Positions 31,155-43,254 of a DNA stretch of 64,000 nt are shown here, in pieces; within the stretch, counting starts at the first letter, position 1, and every line of letters starts with the position of its first letter. Both the position numbers and the translations under genes were made by a program. The notes beneath the pieces were generated by a model, which saw only the letters and a list, made by a program, of their open reading frames with translations, was not told the DNA's origin and ran no database searches. The stretch lies in NCBI GenBank assembly GCA_021464415.1, contig CM038463.1, forward strand, positions 114,234,790 through 114,298,789, written 5' to 3'. Source of the DNA: Lonicera japonica (Eukaryota; Streptophyta; Magnoliopsida; Dipsacales; Caprifoliaceae).

Positions 31155-32804
31155 GGGAAAATGGCCCATAAATAGACTTTTCAACCCACTTTTACCCATT
31201 AACTCTTAACAGGCTAAAATTTGACCATTAACTACAAGAAATTGCCCTTCTTTTTTTCATTAATACAATTTCAAAATATCATTCCGATTTTACCCTCCTA
31301 TTTAGACATAGGTAAAAATGATTTTAATTTGAATTGCCATTCTTACTCAGTACGACTAAGAAATTTTTGATCTGCCGCGGGTTTTAAAACAAGAGCAAGA
31401 TAGAGGGTGTCGTTCACGATCATCATCTCTATTGATTTTCAAAAAAATTCTTTCTTTACAAATTTTCATTCTTCATCACTGTGTTTGAGGCCGATGTTCC
31501 TTACACCAGCACTACGGGTGGAGATGAGAGAGTAAGTGGAGGAGAGAAAGAGGGAGAAAGAGGGAGAAAGTGGAGATTTGGTAATGGCAAATGCGATGGG
31601 AGTTTTAAAGAGAGAAAGTGGATCTGAGAGAGATGATGTCTAGGGCATCATCTCTATTGCGAACAATTTGATTTGTGAGATGGATGATAATCGAGTTTCA
31701 TCTTCATCTTGATTTGATTTTCTATATCATCTTTTTAATTATTTTTTACATTTTATTATAATCCGGATTAATACCCCTAGTAATCCAACAACAAAGCAAA
31801 GATGAAGAAGAATGGATGTTCTACTTTTTTTTCTTTTTGAGTAATCTGGGGATTATTGCCCCCAGTAATCCGGATTATTACCCCCAGTAATCTAACAACA
31901 GAGCGAAGATGAAGAAGAATAAATGTTCTACTTTTATTTTTTTAGTAATCTGGATTACTGCCTTCAGTGATCTAACAACAGAGTGAAAATGAAGAAGACT
32001 GGATGTTCTAACAACAAAGCGAAGATAAAGAAGAATGGATGTTCTACTTTTTTTTGAGTAATCCGTGGATTACTGCCCCCACTAATCTAATAATAGAGTG
32101 AAGATGAAGAATAATAGATGTTCTACTATTATTTTTTTTGGCATTTGAGTAATTTTACATTGGTAGTTTTGCGAATTACTTTGCAATAATTTATAGTAAT
32201 CCAACTATAGAGTGAAGATGAAGAAGAATCGGACTTCACCTTTATCTCGGTTTAATTCGTTGCTTTGATGATTTTTGATTTGGATCTTCACATTTTTCGT
32301 GATTTTTGAATTTTCTAACTTCAATTCTGATCATTGCGAGTTCGTTTTGTGCCATAGATGATAGTCAAACTATATTCTCATCTTGGTTTGATTTTCACAA
32401 ACTTCCATTCTTCATCTTTATTCTCTATCGCCGTGGTTGACGTAGTTGCTCTGACGTTACTAGTGGAGGAAAGAAAAAGTAAGTGGAGGAGAGAGAGAGA
32501 AAGTGGAGATCTTGTAATGGGAAGAGATGTGATGTTTTAGAGAGAGAAAGTGGATCTACTAGAGTAAGTGGAAGAAATAGATAAAGTGGAGATCTTGTAA
32601 TTGAGAGAGATGGGAGATTTTAGAGAGAGAATGTGGATCTAAGAGAAAAAGTGAAGGAAAGGGAGAAAAAATGGAGATCTAATAATGAGAGGGAGATGGT
32701 AGTTTTGGGTAAAAATTCAAAATATGAGTTAGTGGCCATTTTTTAGCTAGGTATGAGTTTACGGACAATATTCATCTTATAGTATACTTATGGGTCAATG
32801 CCCC
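31155..32804. mobile_element. Non-autonomous TIR element packed with internal repeats, MULE-like
   Basis: The 1650-bp unit has imperfect inverted ends (GGGAAAATGGCCCATAA on the left, GGGGCATTGACCCATAA as the reverse complement of the right), alignable over roughly 100 bp. The flanks TTGATATTT (31146-31154) and TTAATATTT (32805-32813) match at 8 of 9 bases, which fits a Mutator-type duplication. No coding capacity. The centre (about 31785-32235) holds six units containing AGATGAAGAAGAAT...GATGTTCTAC, several separated by near-palindromic AGTAATCCGGATTA-type words. Purine-rich GAGAGAAAGTGGA blocks flank the array on both sides. Confidence 0.65.
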
Positions 32805-32813
32805 TTAATATTT

Positions 32814-34268
32814 TGATTTGTGTATAAAACCCATATAATGGTGTACAACTAAGGCATATCATAATATTCGTATTTTTAGCTATTATTATTTTATACTTTT
32901 TGATAAAAAAATATTTATTCAAAAATGATATTTTATAATATAAATAAATAAATATATTTTAATAATATTTGATTAATATATAATCTTTTCATTTTAAGTC
33001 GCGGAACATTCAAAATTACAACTTTATCAAGATTTTTTTTATTAATATTAATTATAATAAATAATAAACAACTTTCCTTGTGATTAGATTCTAACCTGTG
33101 CAATGCACGCGGTTGGCAATTTACAGTTTATAGATTTATTTATAGTATAGAAAATAAAAATATATTTTCATTGTCTAATTTGATTCGTGTGAACACTTGG
33201 TAAAAAAATTCAAAAAACACAATATAGAAAAAAGAAGAAAGAAATAAATGAAACACCCATTCCTTCTGATGAATTATTTATGCAAAAAGATTTCACACTC
33301 TTTGTTTGCTAAATTTAGCATGCATAGAGATAATCATATGACACCTTAAATGATAAACGAATTACATTAGAACTTTCAATTTGACATATAATTAAGTGCG
33401 GGGTCAAATATTGGTATAACTAATACTATCATTAATCTAGCAACTCTAATGTCTAATATAATTAAGGAATTTAAAAATCATAGTAAGGTATAAAATTTTA
33501 TGTCACACTTTGCTATCGTTTTTGCTAATTTGTATTTGCTAACTTTATTATCAAATTACCACTTGGATTCTTCTTTGTTGAAAAAAATAATAATACCAAA
33601 AAAGCAATAACAGAGAAAATATAAATAAAAATAAAAAAACTAAAATAATAAGAATATTGATCTGTCATATTAAAATGTATAAAGAAAAAAAGGCCTTACA
33701 AACCTTAGGAGGAGAACTATATTATGTAAGGAAGCATAATGGTGCATAAAATACTTCAAAATTTAAATAATTTGTGTATCATGTAGTGTAAATTTAGTAA
33801 ACTAAAATTATATTTTTCTTAGAGAAACACATATAATATATATATATAAGGTATTAAAATATATTCAATTAATAAATATTAATAAAATAAATATATTTCA
33901 TACATATTATTAACATATTAAATAAAGATAAATAGTATAAATTAATAAATTAATATAAATAATATTACTAATGGAAGCACTTCCTCAATTTTATTATGGG
34001 TAGTGTTTATATGTGTTTAGAGGGCACATGATAAATACTTAAATATAAGAAGAATAAAGTCTTGTATGAAAATCTATGTAGAATTAAATACACGTTGGGC
34101 CTTTTATTATTATTGTTATTTTATTTTTATTTTTTTGGTGAACAAAGGAAAGACACAGGAAACAAAGCAAAAAAAAGGATCAATGAAAGCCGCGGCCGTA
34201 AGATGCTCTTCTCATGTTGCATTTTAATTCTTCAAGCACGATATTTGGAGGAACAAGCAATCAAACTT
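32814..34268. other. AT-rich intergenic DNA
   Basis: No gene is supported. On the minus strand near 33120-33080 a hairpin-like CGTGCATTGCACA followed by TTAGAATCTAA is a weak Helitron 3'-end candidate. The remainder is plain AT-rich sequence. Confidence 0.5.
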
Positions 34269-34276
34269 CTTGGTCG

Positions 34277-35407
34277 CATGGTTCAAAGTATCGGCCGATA
34301 TCGATCTAATATGGTCGATACCAAGTTAGAATAGAGGGTGCTGAATTGCTATTATGACCCGATATAATTAAATTTGCAGTATTTCAAAATATCACCGATA
34401 TTTTACCAAAATCACACCGTCTAGCCGATATTTCAATATGTATTGCAAAAAAAAGGTGACTAAAGTGACAAAATTGAATAATTGAATAAATTAACTAAAA
34501 TTAAAAAAAAAAAACAACTTGCTGCATGTTGGACTTTGGAGACTTGGAGTGTAAATTGGCAGCTATTGAAAAAAAAAACGGTTGATTTGTTCCAAAGTAA
34601 TTTGTTAATCTTTGCTTAATTAAATTGGCAACTATTGAAAAAACTGTTGATTTGTTCGATTATTTTAAAGTAATTTATTAATCTTTATTTAATTAAGTTA
34701 ATTTGTCATAGACATAGCATCTCCGGAGGCGAAATATGTAGTTATTGTTTTGGCACTGATTATGGATGTTCTGTACAAGATTATGCTAGTAGTGAAGGAT
34801 CAAATAATAGTATTGTTGCTCGTGGCAGTTATTATGGAAGACTGGAAGTGATCGTGGAACGTATCATAATGAATTTTCAGATAGCAGCGATTATCGAGGA
34901 TTTTGGTACTATTATCACCATGGCCAACCAAATTTTTCTAATTATGAGTCATCTAGCCATTCTTCTCATCCTTACCTGCCAATTCTCGACCACCTTTATA
35001 TCCTCATTCTTCATCGCTGGAATCCTTGAGTAATGATAATAATTATAATCCATATTATTATTCTAGGCCTAATTGAACTTATATTTAAGATATTTGTACT
35101 TTATAAAATTGTATTATTATATGTTTATTGAATTATGATATAATATTATATCACCAAGTGCGACAGATGATGGTATTTCGATATATGCTTTGTAATTTCT
35201 ACTAAATAATGTTATTATACTTATTTAATTGATCCATTTTATTAATCTCACACTTTAGAATTTTTTTCATGTTTTTTTGTGATTTTTTAGGCATTTTAAA
35301 TAATGAATCGGTTCGTATTGCCGAAATCGAAACTGAAACCGATACCGATATCCGAGTTAAAAATTAAGTAGTTGAGTTTGTCTTCAAAATCGCGACTTTG
35401 AACCATA
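34277..35407 (+). mobile_element. hAT-like element with a possible transposase tail remnant
   Basis: The inverted ends are CATGGTTCAAAGT on the left and TATGGTTCAAAGT as the reverse complement of the right; subterminal regions are rich in CCGATATC-type words. The flanking 8-mers CTTGGTCG (34269-34276) and CTTCGTCA (35408-35415) match at 6 of 8. Between about 34790 and 35060 the + strand encodes, in a broken frame, Ser/Tyr/His-rich sequence (such as GQPNFSNYESSSHSSHPY) resembling the low-complexity C-terminal tail of plant hAT transposases with a DUF659 domain. The catalytic region is absent. Confidence 0.5.
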
Positions 35408-35421
35408 CTTCGTCATCTTGT

Positions 35422-35710
35422 CAGGGCCGGACATGAGAATTCGGAGGTCTGAAGCGAAATTTATTAATGAGACCCTCTGTCCTCATATTTTTAGGTCTTT
35501 TTTTTTCTAAGTATCCAAATTCAAAGAAAATAAATAAAATAAAATTAGTCTACGTGAATGATCAATACTTATTTTTTGATCAGTGATAACATATAAGATT
35601 TTTTTATCAATGAATTTTCCTAACTTTAAACTTTTAAAAATTGCAGGACTCTCAAAAAATTTGGAGCCTGAGGCAAGAGCATGTCCCGGCTCACCTCATG
35701 TCCGAGTATG
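35422..35710. mobile_element. hAT-type MITE with a perfect 8-bp TSD
   Basis: The element is 289 bp and flanked by CATCTTGT at 35414-35421 and 35711-35718. The ends CAGGGCCGGACATGAG and (reverse complement of the right) CATACTCGGACATGAG match at 12 of 16 positions. The interior words GAGGTCTGAAGCGAAAT and GGAGCCTGAGGCAAGAGC are typical of a common plant hAT MITE family. It lies only a few bases from the right end of the previous element. Confidence 0.88.
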
Positions 35711-35718
35711 CATCTTGT

Positions 35719-35807
35719 TCATCACCTAATTTAGTGCGTACCACGTGGCACTAATTTCGAAATTAGAACATCGGAATGATCACTGCCTAATTTCGGAGTT
35801 AAAACAT
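35719..35807 (+). promoter_or_regulatory. Displaced distal promoter fragment of the polyubiquitin gene (proposed)
   Basis: A 23-bp stretch at 35729-35751, containing GTGCGTACCACGTGGCAC with a G-box, is identical to 50734-50756 just upstream of the polyubiquitin gene. The DNA between the two copies (35808-50704) is accounted for by the MULE-like element and the Harbinger and Copia elements. Without them the copies would be about 100 bp apart. The assignment to the polyubiquitin promoter is inference. Confidence 0.55.
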
Positions 35808-36826
35808 GAGTTAAAAAGCATATAACACCCTTGAAGTTTACACTAAATTGCACTTATATCCATGAAGTTCCAATTAGTTCACATAAAAACACGAAGTTAA
35901 GATCGTGTTCCACTTTTGTCCACAGTTTGACATTCCATCCAAATTGTTAACGGAACCCCCCACGTGCATGTCACGTGAGGGGTAAAATGGGTAACCCAAC
36001 CCTAATCTCCTTTTTCTTTCCTCTACAAAAAATTTTAACCTCCATAATAAAGTGAAACTCTCCCTTTTGCTTTTCTCTTTCCTCTGTAAATTCTTTACCT
36101 ATAAACGTACATTTTTTACATAAAAAGATATAGAAAAAAAGATAAGTAGGTAACGAAGAGGCTTATTCACTCTAACCCCGTCCCCTCCTCAAAACTCCAT
36201 CATCATATAAATCCATTATCATCTCCATTTCTTCCATGTCGCCTCTGCTGATTCGATGCCGCCAACTTTATTTTCATGTCGTCATTTCGCACTGATTCCC
36301 AGCAAGTCAACTTGTTCTCCTACAAACACCAAACCCCATCATCAATTTCTTTTCATTCATCACTTTTTGATAAATCTGACAATTTCTCGTTGCTGTACCC
36401 TCATCGGTGAATTTACCGGACGAGTTGATTCCCAAATCCCACTTTATTAAACAAATTGTAGGATCGTTCAAAATTGCAGAGGAAAGAGAAAAGAACTAAA
36501 AGTACCTGCCCATTTCTTCCTCCAATCATAATCAATTTCTCATCACTCCTCTCTCTATCTCATTGCTTTTCTTTTCCAATTTTGGAGTTAGGGCTAATAA
36601 AAGAGAGGAAAGTGTAACGACACGCTAGGTTAGGGCTGGGTTACCCATTTTACCCTTCACGTGACGCGCACGTAGGGGGTTCTGTTAACATTTTAGACAG
36701 AATGTCAAACTGTGGACAAAAGTAAAACACGATATTAACTTTGTGTTTTTATATGAGTTAAACGGAACTTCATGAATAAAAGTGCAATTTGATATAAATT
36801 TCAAGAGTGCTATATACTCTTAACTC
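35808..36826. mobile_element. MULE-like element with about 190-bp inverted arms and a split TSD
   Basis: The 1019-bp element has long imperfect inverted repeats starting GAGTTAA (left 35808 to about 36000; right about 36645-36826). The arms include matching blocks such as GTTTGACATTC, CACGTGA and GGGTAAAATGGGTAACCC. The left flank TTAAAACAT (35799-35807) matches 8 of 9 bases with the reassembled right flank TTA + CAACAT (36827-36829 or 50705-50707, then 50708-50713), after removing the Harbinger element. The non-palindromic centre, about 36005-36640, could be captured host sequence; I recognise no gene in it. Confidence 0.65.
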
Positions 36827-37321
36827 TTAGACCATCTCCATTAGTAGGCTAATAAGGTAAATTATAGCCTTTTCGAAATGCAGCAGTTAGTCTAAAATTG
36901 GAAATTGCTATACGAAATGGTAAAGCATTGCCAAATGTGGAAACCGACAAACATATACCATAGCCGTCACTGTGGATGTCGTCCGTGCATGGCCGATATT
37001 CACAGCGTCGGTCGTGATTTTTTTTTTCAAATTACTCATAGCCGATGTTCAGGAGAACGGCCATGGAATTTATGCACAGCCGATATACTCATAATCGGCC
37101 ATGAAATTCAAATACTAGTCGTTACTTAACGGCTATTTTCAGACGGCTATATATACATTTCAACCCCAAAATAAAATTTCATATTTCATTTCTAATTTAC
37201 CACTTTTTTTGCTTTCACCTTTCTTAAATAAATTTTAATATTATGTTTTTACAGTTGCAAATTTAGTTTGAGATTTTGATCAATTTATTTTTATATTAAA
37301 TATTATTTTTATTATTTAATT

Positions 37322-38241
37322 ATGTCAAAAAATCGCGGCTCAAATATAACACCGCTAGAAGATGAAGCACTTTGTCGAGCATACATGCAAATTAGCGTCG
37401 ATTCGATTACCGGTGCTAATCAAACCAGTGAGCGATTGTGGGAAGCCGTGTCCACGATATACCACAAACAACCTGGTATTATCGTTCGAAGAACGCCATC
37501 ATCTCTTCAATCGCGTTAGCAGTACGTTAGTTCTACAATTGTTACTTTTGTGGCTAAGTTGCCGCATGCAATGAATAATCATGGAAGCGGAACAAGCGAA
37601 GTTGATTGGGTAATTTTCGTAAATCATACGTATATTTTTTTTACTACAGTTATAAGTTATACTTTTGTCCAATAATTTGTCCAGGTTAGAGAAGCGCGAG
37701 AAGCTTTCTTAATTGAGAAAAAAAATACCTTTTAAATTTGATAATTGTTATCAAATTTTAAAAGAACACAAAAAGTTTGACATGAGTACTACGTCGTTAA
37801 AAATGCAACATTCTCGTTATGGTCCAAGTGACAGTGGTGGTTCATCGATTAACATTGGAGATGGCTCTTCCCCTATTGACATTAAAGGCCCCGACGGAAG
37901 TAGGCCTACTAGGCGAAATGAAGCTAAATTACAAAAAAAAGAAAGGATAAAGAAAAAAGTTTGTCAATACAAAATGCTTCACTTCAAAGAGCAGAGAGAA
38001 TGTCAGAGCTTTACGAAAAGAATTCAGCGGCAAACCATGAACACCTTCACGGAAGCGTGACCAAATGGTGCGTTTAGTAAATCTAAAAGAACGTGAGGAG
38101 CAATGGTGGGAGCGTGAAGAGCAAAGAAAAGATGCCGCGGAAGAAGCAATGTTAATGAATATGGATTTGTCGCGTATGAATGATCAACAACGAGAACTCT
38201 ACAATTATCGAATTCAAGAATTGCTCTACAAGAGACGTTAA
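37322..38241 (+). pseudogene. PIF/Harbinger ORF1, Myb/SANT-like DNA-binding protein with NAM-associated tail
   Basis: The partner protein of Harbinger transposases binds the element ends through a trihelix/Myb-like domain. Here it starts MSKNRGSNITPLEDEALCRAY, and the SANT-like part runs over the first 90 codons. A TGG-to-TAG change after LQSR (37517-37519) stops it. The sequence continues in the same frame (QYVSSTIVTFVAKLPHAMNN), followed by a likely intron from 37610 to about 37684 (GT...CCAG). A run of A at about 37718-37725 shifts the frame before IPFKFDNCYQILKEHKKF. A second shift lies near 38040 before the coiled-coil end (REEQWWEREEQRKDAAEEAM...LLYKRR). The C-terminal half matches the NAM-associated domain usual for these proteins. 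Three lesions make it non-functional. Confidence 0.8.
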
Positions 38242-38627
38242 AACCAGCTAAGAGCACAAAATTTCTCTAATTTTTTGCCATTTTAATTGTAATGTTATGT
38301 ACGTTTAATCAATGTCATTTGTTTCAATGTTTGCTAATTTTCCTTAATTCTATAAATTGTATTGCATTTTATATTATCTAAGTCAATTTAAAATTGTTTT
38401 AATTATCTTAAAATATGAATTAAAAAATTTAATTTAGTATACCCCTATAAAATAACATTCAACTAACAAAACACCACTTGCATAAGTAGATAATAAAATT
38501 CATAAAATAAACTCGCAATTCAATAATACAACATTAAAATGCATAACATAAACTCGCAATTAAAACATATAACATTCAAATGCATAAAATAAACTCACAA
38601 ATAAAACATACATTAAAATATACTAAT

Positions 38628-39931
38628 TTAAGAATCTGCATGTATAGCCCATATGTGTTCCACCAAATCAGCACGCAAATGATTGTGCGTGTTAGCATCA
38701 GTCATTTCAACTCGGAGCTCAATATAATTATTGAAAACGATAGTTGGATTTTTATGCAATTCTAGTAGTTCTTCAAGCTGATCATACTCACATGGCCAGT
38801 CCAAACGCCGTTCGTCTTCAACTATCATGTTGTGCAATATTATACATGATTGTATTATAGTGCTCAGTGCAGCATCATTCCACAACCTCCCTGGTTGACG
38901 TATAATTGCAAACCTCATTTGAAGAATTCCAAACGCCCGTTCTACATCCTTTCGTACACTTTCTTGTGCTTTAGAAAACACCATCTCTTTTTCTGTATTC
39001 GAATTCTTCATAGTTTTGACAATTGTTGCATATTGTGGGTAAATACCGTCAGCTAAATAATAGCCTATATCGTAATGGTTGCCATTGATCTGATAATTTA
39101 TTGGCGGAGTTCTACCATGCAATAAATCTTCGAACACATCGGATCTTGCCAATACGTTCAGATCGGTATTTGAACCGGGCATGCCGAAATATGACTTCCA
39201 TATCAATGTATCATAAGATGCTACTGCTTCAAGGATAATTGTAAGAGTTTTTTGTGACCCTTATTTGCACCTTGCCAGGCAGTGGGACAATTTTTCCACT
39301 GCCAGTGCATACAATCAATGCTTCCTAGCATTCTCGGAAAATCTCTTGTTGTATTCTCTACAGATAGTCTAACAACGTCCACCGAGGTAGGGGACGTAAG
39401 GTACTCATTATCAAATATTTGTACTATGGCATTGCTAAATCGCTTTAATACCATAATAGCAGTTGACTCACCGATTGTGAGGTATTCTCCCCATATGTCG
39501 GCGTATGCTCCATAACAGATATGTCGTAGAGCTGTTATTATTTTCTAGTGCGGACTTAGCCTCAACCGATTCGCAACGTCTTTTCTTTGAACAAAATAAT
39601 TGTCGTAAGTGCATACAGCCTCTAAAATACGGTTAAATAGACGCCTATGCATTCGAAATCTGCGCCTGAAGTCACTGTCTGGATATATTGGATTTTTAGA
39701 AAAGTATTCCGCCCACAACCTAGCATGTGCTGCTTCCCTTTTTCTGAATTTTGCAATTTTAACTGTAACTTCCTTCGTCTGAAGAGTATTAATATTTGCA
39801 ATTGCCAAGCATCTTTGCTCTTCATTGTATGCTATAGCAGCATCTTCATCTTCCATATTTTGAAGGTAATCCATCATTTGGGTTAACATCATGATTTCAT
39901 CTTCTACGCCAGAGGAACGCGAAGTAGACAT
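38628..39931 (-). pseudogene. PIF/Harbinger DDE transposase (HARBI1/ALP1-like)
   Basis: The gene reads leftward from MSTSRSSGVEDE at 39931. The catalytic triad positions are visible: Asp in GSIDCMHWQWKNCPTAW, Asp in GMPGSNTDLNVL, and Glu in VERAFGILQMRF. The helix-turn-helix lead-in (NPIYPDSDFRRRFRMHRRLFNRI) is also present. Damage: a TAG stop at 39545-39547 within LRLSPH-KITALRH (probably from CAG), and a stop plus frameshift between 39221 and 39206, where the second Asp region begins. The C-terminus (DLVEHIWAIHADS) is complete. It is the mate of the Myb-like gene to its left, transcribed toward it. Confidence 0.88.
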
Positions 39932-40412
39932 TTTGTGGGTGAGTGATAATATAATGATAGAATTGTGTGATTGTTGTGTCTTATGAACCAAGCTATTTAT
40001 AAGAGAACTAGTTGATAAGGGATAAGAATAAGAAAATCTCTTAAAACAATAAGAAAATCTAACTATTAGATAAGAAAATCTATATAAGGATAAGAAGATA
40101 AGGATAAGTGGCCCCATGGAAATGTAGATAATGATAAGAAAATCTCCTAAAACAATAAGAAAATCTAACTATTAGATAAGAAAATCTATATAAGGATAAG
40201 TGGCCCCATGAAAATCTATGTAATAAATCTAGATATGTGTGTATGGTATAGTGGGCCCGTGGAGATTTTTATATAAGAAATCTAAAACAGTACATATGTG
40301 TACGAAAAATCTATAACATCCATAATTAAATATAAAACTGCTCATATATTAAATATGATAATTAAATAAATTGTTACAAATAAATATGACGATAATATAA
40401 CAATACATAAGT

Positions 40413-41125
40413 TCATTCCATTATATCGTCTAATGCCTGCCATGATGAAGATTGTTGTGAAGGATACTGATAATCAAAATGCGTGCCACTTCCACTACCA
40501 TCATCAGGGTCCATGGTAGGATGGTAACTGGTCTCTCGCAATAAAGCAATTTCTTCATCTTTCTCCTTTAATTGTCGTGCCATGTCAATGCTATATGCTA
40601 GTAGTGTTGTACGTAATTGATTTGCACAATTCGTAGCATCGATGTACATATTACGCCAAGTATCTCTAGGCACTGTACGTGCTGGCAGTGCATCAATGCT
40701 TCGTACAGCACTTGGCAACGTATATGTAATTTGTTCACCATTCGTACCACAAATATTATACGTCCAATTTGAAGAGGGTGGCTGAGACGACGAAGAAGCA
40801 CCTTGCGTATCATATACTCGCCCGTGTAGCTGACGTGGATTACATGGCAATTCGACTTCATTTCCCACCAATGAGGCATAACCAATAACATCAATATTAA
40901 CACCACGAGTAAGCGGGGCTAAAGCGAGACCTTTAGATACGGAAGCCCAATAATTATTATATTCATCTAATGAACAAGGCCGGCAAAACTGTGTACATGT
41001 CGGCCATCCATTTCTTTGATACTCAAAGAAGACATCGCGCGAGATTTTGGAAATGGGCTTTGGTAAGTCAGAGGGAATTGCATAACCACAGAATATTTGC
41101 TTATAACAACGATCACCTAAGTACC
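40413..41125 (-). pseudogene. Plant-mobile-domain-like gene, C-terminal part, split by Copia insertion
   Basis: Minus strand: from the insertion point at 41125 the frame reads YLGDRCYKQIFCGYAIPSDL, then a Gln/Ser-rich linker (QGASSSSQPPSSNW), a helix (ATNCANQLRTTLLAYSIDMA) with a short coiled coil (QLKEKDEEIALL), and an acidic end LDDIME. Upstream of the 7.8-kb insertion the same frame continues at 48949 and beyond, rejoined across the GTACC target duplication. The pattern resembles plant mobile domain (PMD) proteins related to the PP7-long-form family, but only weakly. Its place inside a Harbinger element suggests a third cargo gene. I am not sure of the family. Confidence 0.45.
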
Positions 41126-42865
41126 TGTAGGTCGGAAAATAACCTAGAGGGGGGTGAATAGGGTTTTTAAAAACTTAATGCGGAATTAAAACGTTTTTAA
41201 AATATTTAAGCAAAGCAACTTAGTTAAATAAGTTTATCAAGGAAAACAATCAATTAAATAATCAATCCCAAGAATAAGCAATAATATAAGCAACTTCAAT
41301 CAATTAATATAACAAATAAATAAAGATATTGAGTAAGAAAGATTGAACCGATCGAAGTCGAAGATTTTTTGTCCACACGGTTCGGCTTTATCCCCCTACT
41401 CTGCGCTTGGTTAGTTTCCCGAGAATTTTCACTATAACCGATCTCCTTCCGGGTGAAGATCAAACCTCTACAAGTGTATTCTTATCACACACTCACAAGT
41501 ATTAAAACACCTTCAATACTTTCACAAGAAATCCCTCTTACTAATCTATGAGATACACCTCTCACAAATATGATTTGAATAAGTTTTCGTGGCTAACACC
41601 AATGTACAATATCTCTTTTGTGTATAACAAAATACAAATGAAGCTCACACTAAGAAATATCAAAATTGATCAAAGTATATAGGCTCAAAGAATGAAGAGA
41701 TTGATCAATGCTTTAGCTAGAATACTTGAATAATAAGAATATATGAAAAATGGTTTTGTATGATCATTCAAGTTGTTAGAAATGAGTCTTAAAACTCATA
41801 TTTATAGCTTAAAAATGTTTGTAGCCGTTTGTAGTGGATTAATTAATTAATGGGTCAAAATTCCACATTTGTCAAAGTTCCAACAGCTAGTTTTGACAAA
41901 AAAATTCAAATTTGTTTTGTTAATTTCTCCCAATTAGACCGTTGGATCATGCTCAAATTTTAGTCAAAATTTCCAGGAGATGTTGTCTAACTACTGTAAA
42001 AATTTCAAAATGATCGAAGTTCGGGAAGGCCTCCATTTTACCGTTAGATCAAACCTGGACAAAAATTAAGCGAATTTTAAATGTAAAATAAAAATATTTT
42101 TGCAATTTAACAATTTAGTTTCAAATAAAATTCTAATGATTTTTGAACCTCAAAGATATGTTTCTAAGATACGTATTTTTATTAGAGCTTAAAATATGAT
42201 CATTTAAAATTAATATGAATTTATTTTGAAACTCGGTTTTTGCAAAATGATGTTTTTCAAATAAATTCAATTTCAAGCTAATTTGAATCAATCTTTAAAA
42301 GATGCAAGAATATGTTTGAGCTACAGGAATTTGATCAATAAAGTATCTTTACATAAAATCTAAGCACTCACTCCATTTAATGATAATTTGAGTCTTCGTG
42401 ATGCTTGATTTTCTTGTGCGTATCTTTACTTGTTTGATGTTCTTGATCCTTTCTTGGTTTTGTATAGCACATGTATATCACTTGAGTTCATTTCTTGTGA
42501 GTAGATGCGTTTGTAAAGCTTGTGTGAGATTTTGATTGCTTCGATTTGAAGTTACACTTGGTCGGAAGATATATCAGTTAAAATGGCTATCATCATTGGA
42601 ACAACCGAGTTAAATAACACTTTATTAACTTATTGTAATTATCAAAATAAGATTAATTGACTTTAAGGTCAACAATCTCCCCCTTTTTGATGATGACAAT
42701 AGAGTTAATGTGTGTTTATAAAAAGATAATAATTTTAAGCATATGAATAATATGCTCCCCCTAAATAGGTGCATAGATAAAAATGTAAATGAATAATATG
42801 CTCCCAAATTACACATGATTGATTTATTGTTATTATCAAAATAAGATTAAGACCTTAGGTCAACA
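41126..42865 (-). repeat. 3' LTR of the LBD-carrying Copia element
   Basis: This 1740-bp terminal repeat is bounded by TG...CA in both senses. It contains, 191 bp inside its outer edge, a second copy of the LTR edge plus polypurine tract (GGTCAACAATCTCCCCC, edge at 42674). Confidence 0.9.
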
Positions 42866-43254
42866 ATCTCCCCCTTTTTGATGATGACAATAAATTAATG
42901 TGTGTTAACAATAACAAGCATAAATAGCGTATAAATATAAATGAAAGAAATAGTTTAATAGTTAAAACTTAAATATAGTCATAGTTCTTAGAGTGTGTAC
43001 CATTATCACTCTTTAAACTTGACTTAAAAAATCACACACATCACAAACATTATTTCTCCCCCTTTAGTATCATCAAAAAGGAGTGACTCTTGAGGTTGTG
43101 GTTATGGTTGTGGTGATTTGGACTCACGTATACGTCACCTAATGGATCGTTTTGAGCTGCTGAAAAAAAATTGGCTTAAGCCAACAAGCTGTTTTTTAGG
43201 ATAGCATGCTGTTTTACTGCTCTAGAATCATCAAAAATCTGTTGGAATGTCAAA

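Noticed and set aside
34848..35033. 61-codon hydrophobic frame resembling a membrane protein
   Set aside because: Another frame of the same DNA gives a Ser/Tyr-rich hAT transposase-like tail; the hydrophobic frame is a shadow.
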